Of a stretch of 64,000 bases of DNA, positions 41,077-49,410 are shown in pieces. The stretch's first letter is position 1. Each line of letters starts with the position of its first letter. Source of the stretch: Chlorobaculum limnaeum (lineage in GTDB: Bacteria; Bacteroidota; Chlorobiia; Chlorobiales; Chlorobiaceae); the NCBI RefSeq assembly GCF_001747405.1, contig NZ_CP017305.1, forward strand, positions 142,001 through 206,000, in the 5' to 3' direction. A model generated the notes under the pieces. That model was not told where the DNA came from. It did not search any database and saw only the letters and a list, made by a program, of their open reading frames with translations. The translations under genes were made by a program, and so were the position numbers.

Positions 41077-41292
41077 ATGGAATCTGTAGAGGAACTGGCG
41101 AAAAAAGCTATTGATCTCGATCCTAAGGAGAGAATTCGGCTGGTGGAGGCTATTTTGTACAGCCTCGATAAGCCTGATCCTGAAATTGAGAAAAGCTGGA
41201 TAGCAGAATCTGAGGCTCGTTATGATGCGTTCAAGCGAGGGGAGCTTCAGGCTGAGGATTGGGATAAAATCAGAAAAAGGTACGAACGTTGA
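41077..41292 (+). CDS. Antitoxin-like small protein (addiction module component family)
   Basis: Antitoxin of a two-gene module. From the ATG at 41077 it has 71 residues (MESVEELAKKAIDLDPKERIRL), matching the putative addiction-module component group of short helical proteins. An in-frame ATG at 41050 would add nine residues. The C-terminal part (EAEDWDKIRKRYER-like) is charged and probably binds the toxin. Its TGA overlaps the toxin's start, so translation is coupled. Confidence 0.85.
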   Translation: MESVEELAKKAIDLDPKERIRLVEAILYSLDKPDPEIEKSWIAESEARYDAFKRGELQAEDWDKIRKRYER

Positions 41293-41582
41293 AGGCCCGG
41301 TTCATAGCGCCAGCTTCTCTTGAGTTGGATGAAGCTGTGATGTACTACGAGCATCAGTTGCCGGGTTTGGGGTATCGCTTTTTTAAAGAAACATCGGCTT
41401 CCATAGATCGGATTTTATTTATGCCCGAGGCATGGCCGAAAGTAGGTGAACGAACAAGGCGATGCATGTTGAAAGGTTTTCCATATGCTCTGTTCTACGT
41501 GAAAGAGAATACGGAAATTCTTGTCACTGCGGTGGCTCATCTTCACAGGGATCCTAAGCACTACTGTGATCGGATTGAATAG
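41289..41582 (+). CDS. RelE/ParE-family toxin
   Basis: Toxin partner of the preceding gene: 97 residues with a TTG start at 41289 that overlaps the antitoxin stop. It has the ParE-type opening (KARFIAPASLELDEAVMYYE), then GLGYRFFKETSASIDRI, MPEAWPKV and the C-terminal LKGFPYALFYV and VAHLHRDP strands. ParE-type toxins act on gyrase or, for RelE-type, on translating ribosomes; the target here is not known. Intact in frame. Confidence 0.88.
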   Translation: MKARFIAPASLELDEAVMYYEHQLPGLGYRFFKETSASIDRILFMPEAWPKVGERTRRCMLKGFPYALFYVKENTEILVTAVAHLHRDPKHYCDRIE

Positions 41583-41583
41583 C

Positions 41584-41637
41584 TTACCACTCAATCGTGG
41601 TTGGTGGCTTCAAGGAGATGTCGCAGGCGAGTCGGTT
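41584..41637 (-). pseudogene. Relic of a foreign guaA 3' end
   Basis: Read on the minus strand, these bases encode NRLACDISLKPPTTIEW and a stop, matching the last residues of GMP synthase (the intact gene here ends in [18 protein letters not shown]). At the DNA level it differs from the resident guaA at about a quarter of positions, partly at third codon bases, so it came from another guaA, not from local copying. It lies between the toxin gene and tRNA-Leu. Confidence 0.75.
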
Positions 41638-41660
41638 TCGGGGAAGAACGAGAGAGATTT

Positions 41661-41749
41661 TGGTGCCGAAGGCGGGAATCGAACCCGCACGTCCATTGCT
41701 GAACACGGGATTTTAAGTCCCGGGCGTCTACCAGTTCCGCCACTTCGGC
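41661..41749 (-). tRNA. tRNA-Leu (anticodon UAA)
   Basis: Read on the minus strand: acceptor GCCGAAG with CTTCGGC, an anticodon loop CTTAAAA within a GGGA/TCCC stem (anticodon UAA), a long variable arm as in class II tRNAs, and a T-arm with GGTTCGATTCC. The CCA end is encoded (41661-41663). tRNA-Leu genes are common integration sites; this one is intact. Confidence 0.96.
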
Positions 41750-41856
41750 ATCCGTTCCGGTTGGAACTCGTCTAATGTAGCATCTTTAAAGGGAATACAC
41801 AACTTTCCAGGACTGGATTCCAGAGTGCTCCGGCAGTCGCACATAACTCAAAAATG

Positions 41857-41891
41857 CTGGATTGCCGCGTCGCTTTGCTCCTCGCAATGAC
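41857..41891 (-). repeat. Widespread GTCATTGCGAG-type interspersed repeat
   Basis: On the minus strand the 35 bases begin GTCATTGCGAGGAGCAAAGC and end GGCAATCCAG. This matches a repeat known in many unrelated bacteria. It lies 34 bases after the thiL stop. One copy is seen in the window. Confidence 0.7.
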
Positions 41892-41924
41892 AATCAAAAA
41901 AACAACTTACCGTCTCGTCCGCAC

Positions 41925-42995
41925 TCACCCCGCGAAGTGGTCGAAGCCCCGCTTCATCTCGGCCATGTCGATGGTCATGCCGAAGATGTCGGTCAGTAAC
42001 ATGCCCTCCTCTTTCTCGGTGATTTCGCCGATGACCGTGATGTCGCGGTGGGCGGCGACGAGGTCGTACTGCGACTTCGGCAGTGTGAAGAGGAGCTGGT
42101 AGTCCTCGCCGCCGGTGAGCGCCCAGTCGAAGGCGTCCTGCTGGAACTCTTCGGCCACGGCTCGCGCTTCGGGCAGCACCGGAATGCGGCTCTCGTCGAT
42201 GTGCGCCCCCACGCCGGAGCGGCGGCAGAGGTGGCCGAGGTCGGCGACGAGGCCGTCGGAAATGTCGATCATCGCGGTTGGCACGATGCCCTCCTCGCTG
42301 AAAAAGTCGATGATGTCGATGCGCGCTTCGGGCAAGAGGTGGCAGCGGATCGCTTCGGCGTACTCCTGCAATTCGGCCATCACCTCCTTGTTGTACGGCT
42401 CGTTGTTGCGCATCTGCTCGATCATGGTGGCCCGTTCGCGTTGCAGCAGGTGCAGCCCGGCGGTCGATCCGCCTAGAGTGCCGGTGACGCAAATCAGGTC
42501 GCCCAGCGCGGCTCCCTTGCGCAAGGCGAGCTGTTCGGGAGTTGTCCGCCCGGTCATCGAGACCGAGATGAAGAGGCCCGATGGTGACGACGAGGTGTCG
42601 CCGCCCGCGATGGCGAGGCCGTACGCCGAAGCGGCGTGTTCGATGCCGCGGTACAGCTCCTCGACCATCTCGACCGGCATCTTCGGCGGCACGGCAATCG
42701 AGATGAGCGCGTAGTCCGGAAAAGCGTTCATGGCGCAGATGTCCGAGACGTTGACGCTGATCGCCTTGCTGCCGAGGTGGTGCATGGGCGTGGTCAACAG
42801 GTCGAAGTGCACGTGCTCGGTCAACAGGTCGGTCGTGACCACCTGCACCTCCGACTCGCCAAGCTGCCAGACGGCGCAGTCGTCGCCGATGCCTTCGAGC
42901 AGCTCCGGGCGCTTCTTCGCGGATGGCGCGGTGATCTTTGAAAGCCGCTCGATGAGGCCGAATTCGCCGATCTCGGAAATAGGTTTATATGACAT
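41925..42995 (-). CDS. thiL: Thiamine-monophosphate kinase
   Basis: Phosphorylates thiamine monophosphate to thiamine diphosphate, the cofactor of KorB. I chose the ATG at 42995 (356 residues, MSYKPISEIGEFGLIERL). Family features are GDDCAVW near 40, the magnesium-binding TTDLLTEHVHFDL, SVNVSDICAMNAFPDYALIS, AGGDTSSSPSG and the late MIDISDGLVADLGHLC. The ATP site is complete. No thiamine-biosynthesis neighbours are seen and there is no obvious TPP riboswitch before it. Confidence 0.95.
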   Translation of the reverse strand: MSYKPISEIGEFGLIERLSKITAPSAKKRPELLEGIGDDCAVWQLGESEVQVVTTDLLTEHVHFDLLTTPMHHLGSKAISVNVSDICAMNAFPDYALISIAVPPKMPVEMVEELYRGIEHAASAYGLAIAGGDTSSSPSGLFISVSMTGRTTPEQLALRKGAALGDLICVTGTLGGSTAGLHLLQRERATMIEQMRNNEPYNKEVMAELQEYAEAIRCHLLPEARIDIIDFFSEEGIVPTAMIDISDGLVADLGHLCRRSGVGAHIDESRIPVLPEARAVAEEFQQDAFDWALTGGEDYQLLFTLPKSQYDLVAAHRDITVIGEITEKEEGMLLTDIFGMTIDMAEMKRGFDHFAG

Positions 42996-43014
42996 ATATT
43001 TGCGTACATTGAAG

Positions 43015-43156
43015 GGCACCTCTAAAAACTTATTCCGCGTTTCGATTGCTTCGTTGGGTGGTGCTCGAAATCCTCACGTACTCCATGTACGCTCCGGTTT
43101 CTGCGCTCCAGCCGCCTTGCACTCGGGCCGCTCATGACACTGTATCAGAGGTGTCC
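43015..43156. repeat. MITE/REP-like intergenic element with inverted ends
   Basis: About 142 bp with near-matching inverted ends (GGCACCTCTA at the left; GGACACCTCTGAT read inward from the right). The middle (TCACGTACTCCATGTACGCT) holds a GTAC-centred palindrome. It is between thiL and ftsY, not coding. Elements of this look are common intergenic repeats in bacteria; its family is not assigned. Confidence 0.6.
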
Positions 43157-43230
43157 AGAATTTTCAAGCGGGTTTACCGGAATCCGTTCCGGCCCCTTCG
43201 TCCGTAAACATAGCCAATTTCTCATTTTCC

Positions 43231-44196
43231 ATGGGCTTTTTTGACAAGTTAGGGCTGTCGCGCCTCAAGGAGGGGCTCACCAAAACCCGCGACACGCTCA
43301 AGGAGAAACTCGCGTTCGTCTCCAAAGGCAAGACCGAGGTGGATGACGAGTTTCTCGAAGAACTCGAGAACATCCTCGTCGCCGCCGACGTTGGCGTCGA
43401 GACCACGCTCGACATCGTCGATGCAATCACCGAGCGCTCGAAAGGCAAAACCTACCGTTCGGAGGAGGAGCTGAACGCGATGGTGATGGAGGAGATTCGC
43501 AAGCTGCTGGTCGAATCGAGCCACGACCATCCGGTCGATTTCGACGCGCCGCTCTCGGCAAAACCCTACGTCATCATGATCGTCGGCGTGAACGGCGCGG
43601 GCAAGACCACCAGCGTCGCAAAACTGGCGCACAACTACGACAAGGCGGGCAAAAAGGTGGTGATCGCCGCCGCCGACACCTTCCGCGCCGCCGCCTACGA
43701 GCAGCTCAAAATCTGGGCCGACCGCGCCGGAGTGCCGATCATCGGCCAGGGGCAGGGGGCCGATCCGGCCTCGGTGGTGTTCGACTCGGTCAGCTCGGCG
43801 GTCTCGAAAGGCACCGACGTGGTGCTGGTCGATACGGCGGGCCGCCTGCACAACAAGAGCCACCTCATGGAGGAGCTGGCCAAGATCATGCGCGTCGCAA
43901 AGAAGAAGATTCCCGAAGCGCCGCACGAAGTGCTGCTCGTGCTCGACGGCACCACCGGCCAGAACGCCGTGCAGCAGGCCCGCGAGTTCACCAAGTTCGT
44001 CAACGTCACCGGTCTCGTCGTCACCAAGCTCGACGGCACCTCGAAAGGCGGCATCGTGCTCTCGATTTCGCGCGAGCTGAACCTGCCGGTCAAGTACATC
44101 GGCGTCGGCGAAAAGATCGACGACCTCCAGCTCTTCGACCGCGGCAGCTTCGTCGAAGCGCTGCTCGAAAAGGAGAATGGTAAAGCGGAGGGGTGA
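43231..44196 (+). CDS. ftsY: Signal recognition particle receptor FtsY
   Basis: Docks ribosome-SRP complexes to the membrane. The 321-residue protein (MGFFDKLGLSRLKEGLTKTR) is short because it lacks the acidic A domain of E. coli FtsY; that is common outside proteobacteria. It has the NG domain motifs: Walker A GVNGAGKTTSVAKLA, AADTFRAAAYEQL, DTAGRLHNKSHL, TKLDGTSKGG and KYIGVGEKIDDLQ. A truncated ATPase start follows 4 bp after its stop. Confidence 0.97.
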   Translation: MGFFDKLGLSRLKEGLTKTRDTLKEKLAFVSKGKTEVDDEFLEELENILVAADVGVETTLDIVDAITERSKGKTYRSEEELNAMVMEEIRKLLVESSHDHPVDFDAPLSAKPYVIMIVGVNGAGKTTSVAKLAHNYDKAGKKVVIAAADTFRAAAYEQLKIWADRAGVPIIGQGQGADPASVVFDSVSSAVSKGTDVVLVDTAGRLHNKSHLMEELAKIMRVAKKKIPEAPHEVLLVLDGTTGQNAVQQAREFTKFVNVTGLVVTKLDGTSKGGIVLSISRELNLPVKYIGVGEKIDDLQLFDRGSFVEALLEKENGKAEG

Positions 44197-44199
44197 AGC

Positions 44200-44301
44200 A
44201 TGATCCGCGAGCTGCATCTGCAAGGCGTCGGCCCGGCGCCGGAACTGTCCGTCTCGTTTGACGACAGGCTGAACCTGTTTACCGGCGACAATGGCATATG
44301 A
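44200..44301 (+). pseudogene. Truncated start of an AAA/RecF-like ATPase
   Basis: Thirty-three codons (MIRELHLQGVGPAPELSV, then DRLNLFTGDNG) read like the opening strand and first half of the Walker A of an AAA_23/RecF-like ATPase, but the frame meets a stop just before the GKS/T. The rest of the gene is missing. The final ATGA overlaps the start of the satD-like gene, so the fragment may still couple its translation. Confidence 0.65.
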
Positions 44302-45002
44302 GCGTTCCCGGAAATATCCGTGCCGTTCTGACCGGCGATCTGGTCAGATCCTCTCGTCTGGCAAGCGGGTTGAGTCGTGAGGCGATGGCGGAGCTGCGGC
44401 TCGCCGCGAATGATTTCAACTCGGCATTTCCCGAAACCGTGCACGGCGAGATGGACACCTTCAGGCACGATAGCTGGCAGCTTCTGCTCGATAACCCGGT
44501 GCTTGCCTTTCGGGCCGCGCTTTTTCTGCGCTGCGTACTTCGGATGAAGTCCAGCGCCAGCATCAAGTACGACACCAGAATTTCCATTGGCCTCGGCCCG
44601 GTCGAATACGTGGCGGAGCAGCGGATATCCGATTCGCGCGGGCTTGCCTTTACCCTGTCGGGCAAGGGGCTGGACGGCATGAAGCAGACATTGCTCGCTT
44701 TCGACGGAGCGTTTGCCAACCGTGACGGGTGGTGCGATGTGACGCATGGCGTCGTGCCGCTGCTTGATTGCGTCGTTTCCGACTGGACTCCCGTCGAGTC
44801 GGGCGTGGTTTCGGCGGCGCTTCTCGGAAAAAACCAGGCGGAAACGGTTGACTATCTGCTGGCCCGGCAAGGCGACGCCCCTTCGCGCCAGGCCGTCAGC
44901 GATTCGTTGTCGAGAGCACACTGGAACACGGTGCTCGACGTCCTGATCCGGATGGAAGAGAAGATTTTCCGCTCATTGGATTATGGTTTTGTGCAAGCTT
45001 GA
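44298..45002 (+). CDS. SatD-family protein
   Basis: A 234-residue soluble protein (MSVPGNIRAVLTGDLVRSSRL) of the SatD group, known from Streptococcus acid-tolerance loci but of unknown biochemical role. The opening VLTGDLVRSSRL and the DTRISIGLGPVEYVA segment are family-like. The ATG overlaps the stop of a truncated ATPase fragment. A DUF3307 membrane protein follows, the usual neighbour. A palindrome covers the stop codon. Confidence 0.82.
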   Translation: MSVPGNIRAVLTGDLVRSSRLASGLSREAMAELRLAANDFNSAFPETVHGEMDTFRHDSWQLLLDNPVLAFRAALFLRCVLRMKSSASIKYDTRISIGLGPVEYVAEQRISDSRGLAFTLSGKGLDGMKQTLLAFDGAFANRDGWCDVTHGVVPLLDCVVSDWTPVESGVVSAALLGKNQAETVDYLLARQGDAPSRQAVSDSLSRAHWNTVLDVLIRMEEKIFRSLDYGFVQA

Positions 45003-45039
45003 GAGCTTGCTTTTATCTTTTGCAAGCTTGAGAGCTTGC
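44993..45039 (+). repeat. Two tandem copies of an 18-bp palindrome
   Basis: GCAAGCTTGAGAGCTTGC occurs at 44993-45010 and 45022-45039. Each can form a hairpin with arms GCAAGCT/AGCTTGC, the first overlapping the satD-like stop codon. They may stabilise or end the transcript. A T-rich linker separates them. Confidence 0.8.
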
Positions 45040-45084
45040 GTTGCGACTCTTCAGCCGAGATGAACTTTTTCATCCTGTTGCTCC

Positions 45085-45771
45085 ATGGAAAAGATTGCCG
45101 CCGTTCTCATAGCCGCGCATGTTCTGGGGGATTTCGTGTTCCAGCCGGATTTTATCGCGCAGAACAAACGGCAGCCACTCGTGTTGCTGCTCCATGCAGC
45201 GATCCACGCTCTGCTCGCCTGGCTGCTGTTGCAGTCATGGCATTGCTGGAGGGTGCCGGTTTTCGTCATGATTGCCCATGCCGCCATCGATCTGCTCAAG
45301 CAGCGGTATCCGCAGGAAAGCCTCAACGCATTCATCGCCGATCAGGCGGCCCATATTCTGTGTCTTCTCATTCTTGCCTGGTACCTTGTCAGGAACTCGA
45401 TTCTTCCCGGCTTTCCCGGAACCGGTTATCAAGCCATCATCGAGGTTGCCGGATTTACGAGCGTCGTCAGAGGCAGCGGTTTTCCTGTGGCCTATGTTTC
45501 CGGCAAGTTGCTTCGTGAAAACGATTTAAATTTTGATGGAATTCCAAATGGCGGTAAACTCATCGGTTACTTCGAGCGGGCGCTGATTTTCCTTTTTTTT
45601 GTCATCGGCCACCCGGAAGGCATCGGTTTTCTCGCGGCGGCCAAATCGATTCTGCGGTTCGAGGAGGCAAAAGAGCAAAAGCAGGCTGAATACATTCTGA
45701 TCGGAACGTTATTGAGCTTCTCGATCGCCATTGCCCTGTCGTCACTCACGCTGTATGCGATGAGGTTGTGA
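45085..45771 (+). CDS. DUF3307 membrane protein
   Basis: A 228-residue integral membrane protein (MEKIAAVLIAAHVLGDFVFQ). The conserved AHVLGDFVFQPDFIAQNK, LLHAAIHALLAW and HAAIDLLKQ segments mark the DUF3307 family, with at least five more hydrophobic stretches. It is the common partner of SatD. The function is unknown; transport or membrane scaffolding are guesses. Confidence 0.88.
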   Translation: MEKIAAVLIAAHVLGDFVFQPDFIAQNKRQPLVLLLHAAIHALLAWLLLQSWHCWRVPVFVMIAHAAIDLLKQRYPQESLNAFIADQAAHILCLLILAWYLVRNSILPGFPGTGYQAIIEVAGFTSVVRGSGFPVAYVSGKLLRENDLNFDGIPNGGKLIGYFERALIFLFFVIGHPEGIGFLAAAKSILRFEEAKEQKQAEYILIGTLLSFSIAIALSSLTLYAMRL

Positions 45772-45890
45772 GTGGTTTCAGCGCTCCGCTGCCGACCATA
45801 TCGTTGTCCAATGTTGAAGAAGCTTTCAGAAGAGTTGCTGAATTGATTGACAGACGGATCGACCCGACAGCAATGCTCACCTCCTCGATC

Positions 45891-46454
45891 TCACCCCTCC
45901 CGAACCATCGCCTTCCACGCAGCCTCCAGCCGTTCAAGCACCGCTGCCGTATCATCGATCCTGAAAAAATGCGTGCCCGAAGCGGCGTCCTGCGCTCCGA
46001 GGCGGTCGACAACGGGAATCGCGCCGGTCGTTGCAGCCAGGAGCGCGGCGAGCTGCGGCTCCAGTCTCGTTTCGCCCGGAAAGATGAAGAGGTGTTCGAT
46101 TTCAGCCTCCTCACGGTCGAGCAGGTAGTCGATGTGCCAGTGCAGTTTTTTATCCCCCCGACCGGCGGGCAGTCGGTATCCCCATGACATGAAGAGATCG
46201 TGCAACGCGCTCCTGATGGCGTGCGCCGCTTTTCCGTCGCTTCGCGATGCGTGGCGCAAGAGGCGAGAGGCGAGCGGGAAGCGGCCTTTCGCGCTGCCGA
46301 GCGCCGAGCCGACGTAGAGGTAACGGCCCGGCACCAGCTCGATCGCCGCGCCGTTCCTGAATTTGCCGAACGCCACTTCGATCCTGCGGTCGAGGCCGAT
46401 CAGCAGAACGTAGCTGCCCTGTCGGGAATTCTGCCCGAAAATGGTATACTGCAT
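45891..46454 (-). CDS. Uri/GIY-YIG-like (DUF123) nuclease-family protein
   Basis: A 187-residue protein from the ATG at 46454; an ATG at 46469 is also possible. The DUF123 group is related to GIY-YIG endonucleases: SYVLLIGLD, PGRYLYVGSALG (in place of GIY-YIG), RLLRHASR and WHIDYLL. The arginine and glutamate positions suggest a DNA-acting role, but activity is not established here. It is convergent with the DUF3307 gene. Confidence 0.85.
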   Translation of the reverse strand: MQYTIFGQNSRQGSYVLLIGLDRRIEVAFGKFRNGAAIELVPGRYLYVGSALGSAKGRFPLASRLLRHASRSDGKAAHAIRSALHDLFMSWGYRLPAGRGDKKLHWHIDYLLDREEAEIEHLFIFPGETRLEPQLAALLAATTGAIPVVDRLGAQDAASGTHFFRIDDTAAVLERLEAAWKAMVREG

Positions 46455-46549
46455 TGCCCGGAATTGCATTATCTTTTGTCAGATGCAATAGTAGCGAATC
46501 TTCCGCGGATTCCATGACAGCGTGCTGACTGGAACGGGTTGGGAAAACG

Positions 46550-47215
46550 ATGATGATGCAACAGAATGGCGACATGGCGCGTGAGCGCCAGGAGATGGTG
46601 GCGCAGCTCGAACTGTACGGCATCCGGAACGCTCGCGTGCTCGATGCGTTCCGAACGGTCAGGCGGCACCTGTTCGTCGATGAGGAGAGCAGGCCATACG
46701 CCTACAGCGATGGAGCCATGTCTATCGGATTCGGCCAGACCATCTCGCAGCCCTACACGGTGGCCTATATGACTTCGCTTCTCGTGGAGCGCCGCCCTTC
46801 CGGCAGGGTGCTGGAAATCGGCACCGGTTCGGGCTACCAGGCGGCCATTCTCGACGCGCTGGGCTACGAGGTGTTCACCATCGAGCGGATCGCCGGACTC
46901 TACGAAGCGGCGGGGCGTGTGCTCGATGCGCTGGAATTGCCCGTTCAGCGGCGTCTCGGTGATGGAACGCTCGGCTGGCCGGAGGAGGCGCCGTTCGACG
47001 GCATCATCGTGACCGCCGCCGCGCCTCACGAGCCTCGCACGCTCATGAGCCAGCTTGCCGATGGTGGCGTGCTCGTCGTGCCGGTCGGCGACCTCGGCTC
47101 CCAGCAGATGACCGTGATCCGGCGCAGGGGCGAGAGGTTCGAGCACGAGCTATTTCACAGCTTCGCCTTCGTGCCGCTTTGCGGGAGCGAAGGTTGGGGA
47201 GACAACAACGAATAA
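46550..47215 (+). CDS. pcm: Protein-L-isoaspartate O-methyltransferase
   Basis: Repairs age-damaged isoaspartyl residues. The 221-residue protein starts at one of three successive ATG codons. The family has SDGAMSIGFGQTISQPYTVA (the active-site strand), the SAM motif EIGTGSGYQAAIL near 98 and IIVTAAAPHEPRTL near 150. Length is normal. Between it and ppiD there are 25 bp. Confidence 0.95.
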   Translation: MMMQQNGDMARERQEMVAQLELYGIRNARVLDAFRTVRRHLFVDEESRPYAYSDGAMSIGFGQTISQPYTVAYMTSLLVERRPSGRVLEIGTGSGYQAAILDALGYEVFTIERIAGLYEAAGRVLDALELPVQRRLGDGTLGWPEEAPFDGIIVTAAAPHEPRTLMSQLADGGVLVVPVGDLGSQQMTVIRRRGERFEHELFHSFAFVPLCGSEGWGDNNE

Positions 47216-47240
47216 CAGTCAAGACTGAAAAAAATACGTT

Positions 47241-49343
47241 ATGGCACTCATGAGCAAGTTGAGGGACAAGACGCATATCGTGCTCTTTGTCCTTGTAGCA
47301 GCGTTCCTTGCCCTCATCGTTTTCGAGTGGGGGATGAACTTCACCGGCCCGACCAGTAAAGCGGGCGTCGCCGGAAAGGTCAATGGCGAGTCGATCTCCA
47401 TGAAGGATTACGAAACGCTCTACAACAACCTCGTCAACAGCTACCGGCAGAGCAATCCGGAGGCTGAAATCACCTCCAGCATCGATGCAAAGCTCCGTGA
47501 ACAGGCGTGGAATTACGCCGTCGATCAGGCGCTCATCCAGCAACTCCTCAAAAAATATGGTATCGATGTGACAGATCAGGAGGTGCTCGACGCGGTCAAC
47601 AGCGATCTCAATCCGCCGATGATCATCCGCCAGAACTTCACCGATCCGCAGACCGGTAAAATCGACCGCAAGCTGCTCGAACAGGCGCGCAGCGACCCGA
47701 AGGCCAAGGAGTTCTGGGTCAACGCCCAGGAGGCGGTCAAGCGAGAGCTGATGGTGGGCAAGCTGCTCATGGCGCTGAAAACCATGGTCGTAGTCACCGA
47801 TCCCGAGCTTACCGAGGTGGTTCAGCGCCAGTTCACCACCTTCACCGGCTCCTTCATTCCGTTCCCGATCAGCTATGCGGGGGCCGAAAGCAGTTTCCCG
47901 GTCAAGGATGAAGAGATCAAGTCGTGGTACGAGGCTCACAAGGCGCAGTTCAGGGAGGAGCCGACACGCAGCGCTGAATTTGTGTTTTTCCCGCTGACCC
48001 CCTCCGCGCAGGACAGCCTTCAGGTCAAAAAAGAGATCGACGGCCTGATTCCGCAGTTCGCCTCGGCGGCGAGCGACAGCGAGTTCGTCAAGATTCAGAG
48101 CGACATGCCGAACGCGGTGAACGTGGCGCTTTCGAGAGCCGATTTTTCACCCGCGGCAGGCAATGCGGTGTTCGGTTCACCGAAACTCGCGCCCGGCCAG
48201 ATTGTTGGCCCGATTGCCGATCAGGGCTACTACCGCCTGCTGAAAATCAAGAGTATCACGACCGGCGAGCCGGTGGCAAGCGCCTCGCATATCCTGATTC
48301 GCCTCAATCCGGCGGACAAGGCTGATGGCGAGCGCGTCATGGGGCTGCTCAGGAAGATTTCCGATGAGATGAGGAGCGGCGCGTCATTCGCTTCGCTGGC
48401 CGCGAAATATTCGCAGGATCCCGGCAGCGCCCGCAATGGCGGCTCTGTCGGCTGGTTCACCAAAGATCGTATGGTGCCGCAGTTCGCCCAGGCGGTGTTC
48501 GCCGGACGTCCTGGCCAGATCGTCGGGCCGGTGCAGACCCAGTTCGGACTGCATATCATAAAAATCGAAGGGTTTGACAACCGGCGCATCGTCTCTTCCG
48601 AAGTCGTCCGTCAGATCAAGGCCTCCACGCAGACCTCCGAGTCGATCAAGCGCAATGCCGCGGCCTTCCAGTCCGAGGCGAAGTCGAAAGGGTTCGAAGC
48701 GGCGGCCAAGGTGCAAAAGCTCGAAGTGGGCAAAACCGGAGATTTCACGCGCCAGAGCCTCCTCGCCGTTCCCGGAATGGGCGAGACCGTCACCAAATTT
48801 GCGTTCAAAGCGAAAGAGGGAGATGTTTCCGATGTGCTCGATACCGACAAGGGTTTTGTCGTCACGAAGCTCCTGTCGAAGAACGATACCGGTTATCATC
48901 AACTCGATGAACAGCTTACGGCGATGATCAAGGCCGAGCTGGTGCGCGAGAAGCAGGGGACGGCGCTGAAATCGAAGCTGGTCACCCTGTCGAAAAGCTC
49001 CGGCGGATCACTCGACGCTATCGTCGCGAAGGATCCCTCGCTGCGCAAGATCACCTCGAACGAGATTCGCTGGCGTGACGGTTACATCGATGGCTACGGC
49101 GTCGATCCCCGGCTCGTGGAGGCGATGGCCGGCATGAAGCTGAACACGCTCTCGCAGCCGGTACAGAGTGGCGGCGGCTATGCGCTCGTGGTGCTGACCA
49201 GCCGCCAGCTTGCGCCTGGCCTCGATCTTGCCGCCGAGAAGCAGAAGGTGCTGCCGCAACTCATGAAGGTCAGGCAGGAGCAGTTCCTCTCCGAATATCT
49301 GAACGCTTATCGCCGGAACTCCAAGATCGAGGATTTCAGGTAG
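47241..49343 (+). CDS. Membrane-anchored peptidyl-prolyl isomerase (PpiD/SurA-like)
   Basis: An inner-membrane foldase facing the periplasm. The 700 residues start with a short cytoplasmic tail, one membrane segment (VLFVLVAAFLALIVFEWG), then a SurA_N-type chaperone region. A parvulin domain runs from about 345 to 450, with SHILIRLNP, SQDPGSARNGGSVGWF and FGLHIIKIEG. Two further parvulin-like repeats follow. It is of full PpiD length and architecture. A terminator lies downstream. Confidence 0.93.
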   Translation: MALMSKLRDKTHIVLFVLVAAFLALIVFEWGMNFTGPTSKAGVAGKVNGESISMKDYETLYNNLVNSYRQSNPEAEITSSIDAKLREQAWNYAVDQALIQQLLKKYGIDVTDQEVLDAVNSDLNPPMIIRQNFTDPQTGKIDRKLLEQARSDPKAKEFWVNAQEAVKRELMVGKLLMALKTMVVVTDPELTEVVQRQFTTFTGSFIPFPISYAGAESSFPVKDEEIKSWYEAHKAQFREEPTRSAEFVFFPLTPSAQDSLQVKKEIDGLIPQFASAASDSEFVKIQSDMPNAVNVALSRADFSPAAGNAVFGSPKLAPGQIVGPIADQGYYRLLKIKSITTGEPVASASHILIRLNPADKADGERVMGLLRKISDEMRSGASFASLAAKYSQDPGSARNGGSVGWFTKDRMVPQFAQAVFAGRPGQIVGPVQTQFGLHIIKIEGFDNRRIVSSEVVRQIKASTQTSESIKRNAAAFQSEAKSKGFEAAAKVQKLEVGKTGDFTRQSLLAVPGMGETVTKFAFKAKEGDVSDVLDTDKGFVVTKLLSKNDTGYHQLDEQLTAMIKAELVREKQGTALKSKLVTLSKSSGGSLDAIVAKDPSLRKITSNEIRWRDGYIDGYGVDPRLVEAMAGMKLNTLSQPVQSGGGYALVVLTSRQLAPGLDLAAEKQKVLPQLMKVRQEQFLSEYLNAYRRNSKIEDFR

Positions 49344-49372
49344 CGCGTTCAGAACGCTCGCCAAAGCACAGC

Positions 49373-49410
49373 AAAAAGTCGCCCGGATTGCTTCCGGAGC
49401 GGCTTTTTTT
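49373..49410 (+). terminator. Terminator after the ppiD-like gene
   Basis: An imperfect GC-rich stem, from AAAAAGTCGC at 49373 to GCGGCTTTTT near 49408, with a CCGG/CCGG core, ends in seven T (49404-49410). The 250 bases after it up to 49656 hold no gene I can support. Confidence 0.75.

Noticed and set aside
44993-45039. The two tandem palindromes as a CRISPR array
   Set aside because: Only two units with an 11-bp linker and no cas genes; no array was found anywhere in the window.
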